A stretch of DNA of 64,000 bases from the NCBI GenBank assembly GCA_046330075.1, contig JAXLTL010000014.1:1-64000 (forward strand). The letters are read 5' to 3'. The position numbers and the translations under genes are program-made. Below are positions 45,374-52,968 of the stretch, piece after piece (the first letter of the stretch is position 1; the number at the start of each line of letters is the position of its first letter). This DNA is from JAJTFW01 sp046330075 (GTDB lineage: Bacteria; Bacteroidota; Bacteroidia; AKYH767-A; OLB10). Under the pieces are notes generated by a model. The model was not told where the DNA came from. It saw nothing but the letters and a program-made list of their open reading frames with translations, and made no database searches.

Positions 45374-45383
45374 CAGCTAAAAA

Positions 45384-45806
45384 ATGAGCGATTTCAAAAA
45401 ACTATTTATCTGGAATAAGAGCATGGATCATGCTGTCAAAGTTTACAAGTTGACTAACCAATTGCCTGATTCTGAAAAATTCAACCTTTCAAGCCAATTG
45501 AAACGGGCAGCTGTTTCAATTCCCAGCAATATTGCAGAAGGCAGCTCTCGACCTTCCGGAAAAGAGTATGCGCATTTTTTAGACATAGCCCTAGGGTCAT
45601 CATTTGAAATAGAAACTCAAATTCTCATCGCCTATCAGCTTGGTTACTTTTCACCAGAAGAAATCAAAGACCTTAGTGAAGGGAATAAAATCATCCAATC
45701 CGGAATTCGCAATTTAAGGGGCAAGATCATGCAAAAAGCAATAACCCGCATCATTGGAATAATCATCCTCCTTTTGATCACTGTTTACGGGATAACAAAC
45801 TTATAA
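45384..45806 (+). CDS. Four-helix-bundle protein (23S rRNA IVP / Avd-like family)
   Basis: 140 residues. Core family motifs: 'FKKLFIWNKSMDHAVKVYKL', 'SSQLKRAAVSIPSNIAEGSS', 'EYAHFLDIALGSSFEIETQI' and 'AYQLGYFSPEE'. This is the TIGR02436 group, named for proteins coded in 23S rRNA intervening sequences and related to the Avd accessory protein of diversity-generating retroelements. Members are basic, bind nucleic acid and form pentameric barrels; the job of free-standing copies is unknown. Odd here: the C-terminus has an added hydrophobic segment ('IIGIIILLLITVYGITNL') and the gene is bracketed by inverted 8-bp arrays. No reverse transcriptase or variable repeat is nearby. Confidence 0.88.
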   Translation: MSDFKKLFIWNKSMDHAVKVYKLTNQLPDSEKFNLSSQLKRAAVSIPSNIAEGSSRPSGKEYAHFLDIALGSSFEIETQILIAYQLGYFSPEEIKDLSEGNKIIQSGIRNLRGKIMQKAITRIIGIIILLLITVYGITNL

Positions 45807-45981
45807 AGCGTCTTTGAGACTCATTACTTCTGTTTAATCACAGATAATGCTCTCCGAATAACAAGCTGATTACTGAAAGACCCAAAGGACTGGTGACCCT
45901 AGAAATCATCCTCTTAGTTTCCCAGTTTCTGAATTTGAAATTCAATCTTTACAAAATAACCACAAGGCTTAACTTCCATTT

Positions 45982-46032
45982 CTCTGCAAACTACAACATT
46001 GCAACTTTGTATCTCTGCAACTCTGTAACTCT
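45982..46032 (-). repeat. 8-bp degenerate array, right arm (inverted)
   Basis: On the minus strand AGAGTTAC AGAGTTGC AGAGATAC AAAGTTGC and weaker units, i.e. the same 8-mer as the left arm in opposite orientation. It ends six bases before the kup stop codon. 45807-45981 shows no gene. Confidence 0.7.
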
Positions 46033-46037
46033 AAAAA

Positions 46038-47978
46038 CTACGCTGTTCTCTTCAGCTTGAGGCCGGAAATAGGTTTCACAATCAATGGTACTTTCTCAAG
46101 CGTAACAGTAGATGTATCGAGTCCGAATGCTTTCTCGTCAGAGAGAGAAAACTTCTTGATGAAAAAGTAAATATCCATGATGATTTTCTGGATCCAGGGA
46201 AGCTCATTATCGAGACTGAGGAATTTCTCCATTACCACGAAACGGAAATCTCCTACCATCTGACGTTTGCCGAGCGAAGGATAGCGGCTGATAATATCCA
46301 CTTCCTTGTTACGGACCAGATCTTCAACCACCTGACGGAACATGAGATTAATACGCGGATCCACACGGAAACCAATCCGGAAATCGACACGAATCAAGCG
46401 ACCTCTCATCAGTTCAGTAACTTTGTATTCGAGGGTATAGGGTTCATCAAGTACATCAACATGCACGAACCAATAGATATCTGCCCGTTTCGGCTGCTTG
46501 TAAAGAATCGAATAGACAATTTTCTCTTCGATTTCATTGGTATGGTTAGCACTTGTGAGGTACACCAGATGCGTAGAATATTTCGGGATGGAAGTATCTG
46601 CGCTTAGTGTGTCCAGCAAGGGAAAATAATCTTCCACCTTCACAAATTCGACCAGCCGGTTTCTGATTTTCCGCGAGTAGTACAACACGACCATTGTCAA
46701 TATCAGCACACTTGCAATCATCAGTGTCACCCAACCTCCATGCGAGAATTTACTGAGGTTGGCAATCAGGAAGGAGAATTCAATCGTAACAAACGTAATA
46801 AACACCGAATAGGCCAGCCACCGAGGGAAATTATAAAGCACCAGGTAGTAGGTCAGCAATAAGGTCGTCATCAGCATGGTCAGAATGATTGCCAGACCGT
46901 AAGCTGCTTCCATTCCTGACGACTCCCGGAAATGCAACACAATTCCAACACAACCAGCAAAGAGCAGCCAGTTCACAGATGGAATATACAGTTGTCCGCG
47001 CAGATCCGTTGGGTATACGACTTTCACTTTCGGCCAAAAGTTAAGGCGTATCGCTTCGTTGATGAGCGTAAATGAGCCCGAGATCAGAGCCTGCGATGCG
47101 ATGATGGCAGCCAGGGTAGCAATCACGATTCCGATGGGAAGGAACCAGGAAGCCATCAGCTCGAAGAATGGATTTTTACCGGACAGCAATTCACCATGAT
47201 GCCGGATCAGCCATGCTCCCTGCCCAAAATAATTCAGGAGGAGACAGGTTTTAACGAAGCCCCAGGTACCGCGTACGTTTTCACGTCCGCAATGTCCCAG
47301 ATCGCTGTACAAGGCTTCCGCTCCGGTCGTACAGAGAAAGACCGCACCCAGCAGCCAGAACCCACCCGGATGATTTACCAGGAGATCATAGGCGTAGTAA
47401 GGATTCACAGCGCGCAGAACATGCCAGTCGCCGCCAATGCTGATAATTCCCAGCACACCCAGCATTCCAAACCATATGAGCATCATCGGTCCAAAAAACT
47501 TACCCACGAGGTTTGTCCCGAATCGCTGGATGACAAACAGCATCGCCAGAATTGCGATAACGATGGGGATAGTAGGAATATCGGGATTGATCGCCTGAAG
47601 ACCTTCAATAGAAGACGCAACGGAGATGGGAGGTGTTATAATTCCATCCGCCAGCAGGGTACTGCCACCAATAATGGCAGGAAAGACCAACCAGGGAGTC
47701 TTCCGGCGACGCACCAGCGCATACAAAGAAAATATCCCACCCTCACCTTTGTTATCGGCACGAAGGGTCAGGAACACATACTTTATCGTAGTTTGAAGGG
47801 TGAGTGTCCAGAAAATGCAGGAAATACCTCCCAACACCACTTCGTCATTAATCGGCAGTGAACCCACAATCGCCTTCATAACGTAAAGCGGAGAGGTACC
47901 GATATCACCGTAGATGATACCCAATGTCACCAGTAAGCCGGCGGCAGTAATTTTCTGATGGGAAGAGTGCGAACTCAC
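46038..47978 (-). CDS. kup: Kup-family potassium transporter
   Basis: 646 residues from GTG 47978. The frame is open to 48062, but a perfect -7 box (TACATTTG, 47997-48004) lies inside that extension, so the mRNA cannot contain an earlier start. Family marks: 'AAGLLVTLGIIYGDIGTSPL', 'LRADNKGEGGIFSLYALVRR', 'ITPPISVASSIEGL' and 'TTGAEALYSDLGHCG'. It has twelve helices and a C-terminal cytoplasmic domain of ~200 residues. It imports K+ with protons at the inner membrane. Confidence 0.93.
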   Translation of the reverse strand: MSSHSSHQKITAAGLLVTLGIIYGDIGTSPLYVMKAIVGSLPINDEVVLGGISCIFWTLTLQTTIKYVFLTLRADNKGEGGIFSLYALVRRRKTPWLVFPAIIGGSTLLADGIITPPISVASSIEGLQAINPDIPTIPIVIAILAMLFVIQRFGTNLVGKFFGPMMLIWFGMLGVLGIISIGGDWHVLRAVNPYYAYDLLVNHPGGFWLLGAVFLCTTGAEALYSDLGHCGRENVRGTWGFVKTCLLLNYFGQGAWLIRHHGELLSGKNPFFELMASWFLPIGIVIATLAAIIASQALISGSFTLINEAIRLNFWPKVKVVYPTDLRGQLYIPSVNWLLFAGCVGIVLHFRESSGMEAAYGLAIILTMLMTTLLLTYYLVLYNFPRWLAYSVFITFVTIEFSFLIANLSKFSHGGWVTLMIASVLILTMVVLYYSRKIRNRLVEFVKVEDYFPLLDTLSADTSIPKYSTHLVYLTSANHTNEIEEKIVYSILYKQPKRADIYWFVHVDVLDEPYTLEYKVTELMRGRLIRVDFRIGFRVDPRINLMFRQVVEDLVRNKEVDIISRYPSLGKRQMVGDFRFVVMEKFLSLDNELPWIQKIIMDIYFFIKKFSLSDEKAFGLDTSTVTLEKVPLIVKPISGLKLKRTA

Positions 47979-47996
47979 GGTGAAGCAACCGAGGCG

Positions 47997-48004
47997 CAAA
48001 TGTA
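47997..48004 (-). promoter_or_regulatory. -7 box TACATTTG of kup
   Basis: Perfect TAnnTTTG, 18 bases before the GTG at 47978; decides the start codon. Confidence 0.6.
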
Positions 48005-48116
48005 GGGGGATTTTCTGATCCAATGCAAGGAAGATGCAATAAGAATTTTCATCCTCCGGCATCCTCCTGTACTACCTATTGTTAGTCAGCACGGCCCGGA
48101 AAGCAGTGTAAGCGGA

Positions 48117-48124
48117 TATCTTTG
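48117..48124 (+). promoter_or_regulatory. -7 box TATCTTTG of the kelch/T9SS gene
   Basis: Perfect TAnnTTTG, 20 bases before the ATG at 48145. A GTG at 48124 overlaps the box and cannot be the start. Confidence 0.55.
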
Positions 48125-48144
48125 TGATAACCGCACCTTCCACT

Positions 48145-49458
48145 ATGAAAAACATCTACCTTCTTCTGGCAGCCTTCTGCCTCACGCTTTCTACCGCTCA
48201 TGCCCAATGGTCAACGGCGCCCCTTCCTTCGGGTGGAAGGTATTTTCTGGCAGGCGCCACGGCAGGCAGCACAGCAATATTTGCCGGTGGAATCGGCATG
48301 ATGAGTATCCCGCCCAATGTATTCGATAGTTATAACAACGCGAATGGCATCTGGTCCAGCGGTTCTATTTCACAAGGTCGTGTCAAGCTGGCAGGAGCCG
48401 GACTTGGAAACTATGCATTTTTTGCCGGCGGTGCCGACGACTGGATTTTCGCCGTATATGACGTTGTAGACATTTACAACCGCGCTACCAATTCATGGAC
48501 CGTGTCCAGTCTGTCCATACCCCGATATAGCCTTGCAGGAGCATCGGCAGGTACCAAGGTGCTCTTCGCAGGAGGAATCGACAATAACGGATCCGCCTAT
48601 GCAATGGTAGACATCTATGACACAGTTACTCATAATTGGTCGACCGCCAATCTCAGCGCCGGTCGTGCAAATCTGGCCTCTGCATCTACTCCTACGCACG
48701 CTTTTTTTGCGGGAGGAGAAAATGGAACCGGATCCTCCAATGTGGTGGACATCTACACAGCATCAACCGGCACATGGAGTACCGCCCAACTTTCCATAGC
48801 CCGTTCAAACCTAGGTGCTACAGCATGCGGAAATAAAATATACTTTGCTGGCGGACAAGCCTCAGGAATCCTCTCAAGGAGAGTAGATATCTATGATATC
48901 ACTACCAACACCTGGACCATCGATTCGCTCTCCACAGCAAGACAGAATTTAATGGCGGCAGCAGTAGGAAAGTATGTGATTTTTGCCGGGGGATCGGACC
49001 TGAACGGAACAACAGCTTACAACAGCGTAGACATACTTGACACCAGCACCGGCACATGGACGACCGCAACACTTTCTTCCTCAAGATATTATGGCGCTGC
49101 AACTTCAGTGGGCAACAAAGTGATTATCGCGGGAGGTGCCGGCAGCAATGGATTTCCGGTAGCAACTGCCGAGATTTACACCGTAAACACAACAGGGTTG
49201 TTTTTTCCAGAAGCTGCTGAAGGTCTCCTGCTCTACCCTAACCCATCCAACGGTCAATTCAACATCAACACTACCGGACTTTCCGGAGATGTAAAGGTTG
49301 AAGTATATACGCTGGAAGGAAAAATGGTATATAACCAAACCTTCACTCAGGGAGCCTCTTTACTAACGGTAAGCCTGTCCGAAGTTAGTAAGGGAGATTA
49401 TTTGGTGAAGGTGACGGATAGAAATGGCTTGAAGACACAGGTTGTTCAAAAGAACTAA
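48145..49458 (+). CDS. Kelch-repeat secreted protein with T9SS sorting domain
   Basis: 437 residues from ATG 48145, where a clean signal peptide begins ('MKNIYLLLAAFCLTLSTAHA'). About six kelch-like blades of ~50 residues follow, each with 'ifAGG' and a 'vdIYd..T.tWst' strand, for example 'KVLFAGGIDNNGSAYAMVDI', 'AFFAGGENGTGSSNVVDIYT' and 'VIIAGGAGSNGFPVATAEIY'. A T9SS sorting domain runs from 'LLYPNPSNGQFNINT' to 'LKTQVVQKN'. It is a predicted surface beta-propeller; ligand unknown. A strong terminator follows. Confidence 0.85.
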   Translation: MKNIYLLLAAFCLTLSTAHAQWSTAPLPSGGRYFLAGATAGSTAIFAGGIGMMSIPPNVFDSYNNANGIWSSGSISQGRVKLAGAGLGNYAFFAGGADDWIFAVYDVVDIYNRATNSWTVSSLSIPRYSLAGASAGTKVLFAGGIDNNGSAYAMVDIYDTVTHNWSTANLSAGRANLASASTPTHAFFAGGENGTGSSNVVDIYTASTGTWSTAQLSIARSNLGATACGNKIYFAGGQASGILSRRVDIYDITTNTWTIDSLSTARQNLMAAAVGKYVIFAGGSDLNGTTAYNSVDILDTSTGTWTTATLSSSRYYGAATSVGNKVIIAGGAGSNGFPVATAEIYTVNTTGLFFPEAAEGLLLYPNPSNGQFNINTTGLSGDVKVEVYTLEGKMVYNQTFTQGASLLTVSLSEVSKGDYLVKVTDRNGLKTQVVQKN

Positions 49459-49490
49459 ATAGCGGTATATACTTCAATTCATCATTAAAG

Positions 49491-49537
49491 ATCCGGATTC
49501 AAGTTGGCGTATGTGCCTGACGCGAATCCGGATTTTT
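49491..49537 (+). terminator. Terminator of the kelch/T9SS gene
   Basis: ATCCGGATTC (49491-49500) pairs with GAATCCGGAT (49524-49533), with an inner GCGT/ACGC pairing, followed by TTTTT. Confidence 0.75.
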
Positions 49538-49614
49538 CGTTCTAATCATTTTCTTCAACCCAAAAAGGAATCGATATTCACCTCTCTATCTCTTAGAGGG
49601 GAAAAATTAGTTGC

Positions 49615-49724
49615 AAAGTTGAAATCCCCGGAAAATTCCGAGGATTCTTTGGTAGCGGGGATTCGCCACGGCGAACAGGCGCAACTCGAACCTGTGTCCG
49701 CCACGGCGGATATGAGCCCAACGA
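49615..49724 (-). repeat. tRNA-Met-like 3' half plus hairpin, copy 1
   Basis: 110-bp unit, minus strand: GGGCTCATA (CAT anticodon arm), ACAGGTTCGAGT (T-arm), CCCCGCTACCA (acceptor 3' end with CCA; ends at 49650), then a hairpin AATCCtCGGAA/TTCCGgGGATT. Two GC palindromes (TCCGCCGTGGCGGA, TTCGCCGTGGCGAA) interrupt the tRNA sequence. No 5' half exists, so it is not a functional tRNA. The 430 bases between 49459 and 49889 hold only a terminator and repeat copies 1 and 2. Confidence 0.8.
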
Positions 49725-49776
49725 TATTTACAGGGAATTCAATTTGATTGATCATTTTCAAATTCACTTTTGTTTT

Positions 49777-49886
49777 AAAGTTAAAATCCCCGGAAAATTC
49801 CGAGGATTCTTTGGTAGCGGGGATTCGCCACGGCGAACAGGCGCAACTCGAACCTGTGTCCGCCACGGCGGATATGAGCCCAACGA
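49777..49886 (-). repeat. tRNA-Met-like 3' half plus hairpin, copy 2
   Basis: Almost identical to copy 1 and equal in length (110 bp). It lies directly after the stop of the GIY-YIG gene; about 52 bases separate it from copy 1. Confidence 0.8.
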
Positions 49887-49889
49887 GAA

Positions 49890-50138
49890 TTACACGGCCT
49901 CAAGTCGTTTTTGTATCACTTCACGACCTACGCCAGTTTTGAAATACTTCTCTCTCTGAGATGCCTCTTGCATTGTTTCAAACTCCTCAACAAATAATAG
50001 CTCCCATGGCTGGAATCGCTTTGTATATCCTTTGTTTGAAGAATGATTATGAGCTCTCAAACGACCCTTGTAATTGGAGGTTCGACCCACATAGGTTTTT
50101 TGAAATTTCGGGCTATAAATACAATAAACGAAATGCAT
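49890..50138 (-). CDS. Small GIY-YIG nuclease-family protein
   Basis: 82 residues from ATG 50138; the open frame upstream runs into the tRNA-derived repeat and is not coding. The domain is almost bare GIY-YIG (URI family): 'HFVYCIYSPKFQKTYVGRTS' with the VYC...YVG pair and catalytic Arg, 'KGYTKRFQPWELLFVEEF', and the late Glu in 'EASQREKYFKTGVGRE'. Such mini-nucleases may cut DNA and can be mobile. It is enclosed between copies 2 and 3 of the tRNA-Met 3'-half repeat, and the leader after copy 3 ('AACTTTAAACAAG') resembles sequence after copy 2. Confidence 0.85.
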   Translation of the reverse strand: MHFVYCIYSPKFQKTYVGRTSNYKGRLRAHNHSSNKGYTKRFQPWELLFVEEFETMQEASQREKYFKTGVGREVIQKRLEAV

Positions 50139-50145
50139 CTTGTTT

Positions 50146-50194
50146 AAAGTTGAAATCCCCGGAAAATTCCGAGGATTCTTTGGTAGCGGGGACA
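50146..50194 (-). repeat. tRNA-Met 3' end plus hairpin, copy 3 (candidate att site)
   Basis: 49 bp: TGTCCCCGCTACCA followed by AAAGAATCC and the same hairpin as copies 1 and 2. It lacks the GC palindrome, so it is closest to a true tRNA 3' end. It lies ~225 bp from the integrase gene and could be one attachment-site end of the prophage. Confidence 0.65.
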
Positions 50195-50419
50195 GCTCCA
50201 AATAAATCTTGTTCTAACTTTACGAAAACGACAAATAAATACGCGTTTTCACTCTATGAACAAGCACATAATTTTTAACAGTTGTAAACCCTTTATAAAG
50301 GCTTATAAGCAAAAAGTGTCCCCAAAAGTGTCCCCTCATATGTGGGGTGTAACATCTTTTTTTTTATACGTTCAAATACAGGGCATAATTCAAAACGATA
50401 ACACTCAAATATCCTAAAT

Positions 50420-51715
50420 ATGAAAACAAACTTCTATCTCAAAGACCCGAAAACGACCGGGCAAACTACCATTATTGCCAGTGTTCATTTCAATGACCTG
50501 CGGTTTAAATATCCATCAGGTTACAGTATTAGCCCAAAGGACTGGAATGTTGCTGCCAGACGAGCAAAAAAAAGCCATCGAGACCATATGGCTGTCAATA
50601 CCCGGTTAGACGAAATCCAAAGTCTGACCACTGATTATTATAATAAGGCAACTCTCAATTCTGAGTATATCACAGTAGATAAATTCCGGGATTTTCTGGA
50701 CTTAGCTCTGAATAGAATTGAACCAGAGAAAGTTAAAGGGTTTATGGAATACTGGAATGAATATATTGACATGAAAAGGGCTAGTAATCAGCATCGTACA
50801 ATCCAAAAGTACAATACAGTTTTGGGATACATTGTGGCTGTATCTAAGGTAAATAAAATCCCCCTCACATGGGATAATATGAAAAAGCCATTTTATGAGA
50901 AATATATACAATATAGATTGGAAGCGGGGGCATCCAACGAAACATACTTTAAGGAAATTGCGATGCTGAAAGCCTTCATTTCATGGGGTCTAGAAAACGA
51001 ATACCACACTAACGTTGGATATATCAAAGTTTTCAAATGCCCGTCCAAAACAGACAAGGAAGTATTCTTTTTGGAAGAGAGTGAATTATTCAAACTATAC
51101 AATTACGACTTTATGGAAGAAGAATTAGATGGATGCTCTTTGAACGAAATTAAGGACATTTTTTGCTTTTCGGCTTTCACTGGGTTACGTTGGTCAGATT
51201 ACTATAGGCAAAAGAAACAGCACATTGATATACAACGCGGGGAAATGAAAATAATCCAATATAAGACAAGCGGCCAGTTATCACATGAACTTTCAGATTA
51301 TGCTAATGAGATTTTGGAGAAGTATAATTATGAATTACCAAAATTTTCAAATCAGCACATAAATCGCTGTTTAAAAGTAATTGGAAAGAAAATCGGACTG
51401 AACAGATTAATAACCCCAGTTATTTACTCAGGAGGGAAAACCTTCTTTTATGAATTGGACGATACTGAAAGGTTAGTTAAGACAGAGAAAGAAAATTCAA
51501 TTCCGTTGTGGTCATGGGTATCCCATCATATGGGAAGGGCAACGTTTGCCTCACTTAGTTTAGCCAAAGGTATGAGAGCGGATATAGTCATGTCACAAGG
51601 TGGTTGGAAACGTCAGGAAGCTTTTAAGCGTTATATGGGTAAGAATAAATCAATGATTCGGGAGCAGGTTAATAAGGCTTGGAGCAAGCCGGAAAAGCTC
51701 AGGAAAGTAAGTTAA
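50420..51715 (+). CDS. Tyrosine recombinase (site-specific integrase)
   Basis: 431 residues. The N-terminal arm-type DNA-binding region ('YPSGYSISPKDWNVAARRAK') and a SAM-like core-binding domain (~residues 105-205) precede the catalytic domain. Catalytic residues: R257 in 'FTGLRWSDYY', H370-x-x-R373 in 'SHHMGRATFASL', Y405 in 'FKRYMGKNKS'. This is the Bacteroidota transposon/phage integrase type. It catalyses integration and excision of the surrounding element. Its stop overlaps the stop of the convergent HTH gene. Confidence 0.93.
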   Translation: MKTNFYLKDPKTTGQTTIIASVHFNDLRFKYPSGYSISPKDWNVAARRAKKSHRDHMAVNTRLDEIQSLTTDYYNKATLNSEYITVDKFRDFLDLALNRIEPEKVKGFMEYWNEYIDMKRASNQHRTIQKYNTVLGYIVAVSKVNKIPLTWDNMKKPFYEKYIQYRLEAGASNETYFKEIAMLKAFISWGLENEYHTNVGYIKVFKCPSKTDKEVFFLEESELFKLYNYDFMEEELDGCSLNEIKDIFCFSAFTGLRWSDYYRQKKQHIDIQRGEMKIIQYKTSGQLSHELSDYANEILEKYNYELPKFSNQHINRCLKVIGKKIGLNRLITPVIYSGGKTFFYELDDTERLVKTEKENSIPLWSWVSHHMGRATFASLSLAKGMRADIVMSQGGWKRQEAFKRYMGKNKSMIREQVNKAWSKPEKLRKVS

Positions 51716-51993
51716 CCGGATTTTTGATTCCGGCTTAGAAAGTCCCGTAAATCGAATTCCGAAATCCTCAAAAGGTCACCAACATAGGTGGCCTTTATTT
51801 TTTTCTCATTTATCCAATTGTAGACAGTTTGCCGGGTCACTTTCAGTTGTACAGCTACCTCATTTATTGTGTAAAATTCCGGCTTAGAATTCATTTCCGA
51901 ACGAATAGAAGCTAGCTCATTTTTCATTTCTTGCCGGAAACCCTCTATTAGCTCTGAAAGCCGGGTCAGGTCAATTTCTATTTTCATTCTCAA
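51712..51993 (-). CDS. Excisionase-like helix-turn-helix protein
   Basis: 93 residues. An N-terminal charged coiled-coil-like stretch is followed by a MerR/HTH_17 type domain ('FYTINEVAVQLKVTRQTVYN', 'WINEKKIKATYVGDLLRISE'). Such small proteins next to integrases usually act as excisionases or regulators. Convergent with the integrase and overlapping it by four bases, which could couple their expression by antisense effects. Function inferred from domain and position. Confidence 0.8.
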   Translation of the reverse strand: MRMKIEIDLTRLSELIEGFRQEMKNELASIRSEMNSKPEFYTINEVAVQLKVTRQTVYNWINEKKIKATYVGDLLRISEFDLRDFLSRNQKSG

Positions 51994-52117
51994 TCTACAA
52001 AATGCAATTCTGGAATCTTACAGATTGAGTTCCTCCTTCAGATTGCGCATCTCCTTGTAATATATTGAAAGTCATTGTTTAGGGTTAAAATCATATTCTT
52101 AAAAATTGAAAAAATGA

Positions 52118-52125
52118 TATCTTTG
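52118..52125 (+). promoter_or_regulatory. -7 box TATCTTTG upstream of the TIR gene
   Basis: Perfect TAnnTTTG 55 bases before the ATG at 52181; gives the TIR gene its own promoter. Confidence 0.5.
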
Positions 52126-52180
52126 CGTCCACCAAAATTGACAGCATTGTTCTATCCTTAAATTCCCAAATATTCTAAGA

Positions 52181-52957
52181 ATGAAAATATTTATCAGCCA
52201 TTCAACTGAAGACAAGTATTGTATGGAAGCGTTGCAAACCGTTATAAACAAAACCAATGTTTTTACTCCTGTTGTAATTGTTAGACAGGAAGATGTAATG
52301 AAAGATTTTGTGGAAAAAGTAAGCTTTGGAATTAACAGTTCTTATTACCTAATCCCAATTCTAACTGAAAATAGTTGGCCAAATCAATGGGTTAATCAGG
52401 AAATAGGATATGCAATTGGACGAGGAATAAATGTTGTCCCAATCGTAGAAAAGTCACTTATAGGAAAATTGAATAAGGGTTTTATTCATAATTACCGAGA
52501 CCTTCCTTTCTCTTTTAATAAAACTGAGGCAAATGAAAAATTATTTAGAAAGAAGTATCGTGAAGCCTGTGAAAAGCTAATTGAAAATTTGCTTATTAAG
52601 CATAAATATTCAGAAGATAATATAAATCAAATTTCACAGTTTTTTACAGGGAAATGGAAATCAGATTTTGACCCTAGCATTAAAATTAAAGGTAACGAAT
52701 ATTACGTCAACGAAAAATTAGAGTTTTATATTGACCATTTTAATTATGATGCAAACAATGGGAAAGTTAGTTTTAGAAAGTTGAGAGCAAGGAATATTAA
52801 TGAGGTGTTTAAAGTTGAACTGAGTACAAGAGTTAAGCAGATGTTGTATAATGGATTTGAGTCAGCTTCAACAGATGGGGGGCAAACCTATGACAATAAA
52901 TATAATATCAGCTTTCGAAGCGAAAATTATAAACCTCAGGTGAGATATAATTTTTGA
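52181..52957 (+). CDS. TIR-domain protein, candidate phage-defence effector
   Basis: 258 residues. A TIR_2-like domain occupies residues 1-~140: 'MKIFISHSTEDK', 'SSYYLIPILTENSWPNQWVN', then 'QEIGYAIGRGINVVPIVEKS' with E74 at the position of the NADase glutamate. The C-terminal ~110 residues ('FFTGKWKSDFDPSIKI' onward) are beta-rich and not recognised; they could be a sensor or target-binding domain. Family knowledge: bacterial TIR proteins degrade or cyclise NAD+ during anti-phage immunity. Location as a separately promoted gene between integrase and tail genes fits prophage-borne defence cargo. The role is inferred. Confidence 0.8.
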   Translation: MKIFISHSTEDKYCMEALQTVINKTNVFTPVVIVRQEDVMKDFVEKVSFGINSSYYLIPILTENSWPNQWVNQEIGYAIGRGINVVPIVEKSLIGKLNKGFIHNYRDLPFSFNKTEANEKLFRKKYREACEKLIENLLIKHKYSEDNINQISQFFTGKWKSDFDPSIKIKGNEYYVNEKLEFYIDHFNYDANNGKVSFRKLRARNINEVFKVELSTRVKQMLYNGFESASTDGGQTYDNKYNISFRSENYKPQVRYNF

Positions 52958-52968
52958 ATATTCACAGC

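Noticed and set aside
45384..45806. Diversity-generating retroelement based on the Avd-like gene
   Set aside because: No reverse transcriptase or template/variable repeat pair nearby; the RT at 60463 is a group II intron type within a different element.
47979..48062. Longer N-terminus for Kup
   Set aside because: A perfect -7 promoter box lies within this stretch and the extra residues do not look like the family's start.
49555..49866. Minus-strand frame of 103 codons containing 'ADTGSSCACSPWRIPATKES' twice
   Set aside because: It is a reading of the two tRNA-like repeat copies; the peptide repeat is a consequence of the DNA repeat.
49615..49886. Functional tRNA-Met genes
   Set aside because: Only the anticodon-to-CCA half is present, and it is interrupted by palindromes; D-arm and 5' acceptor strand are missing.
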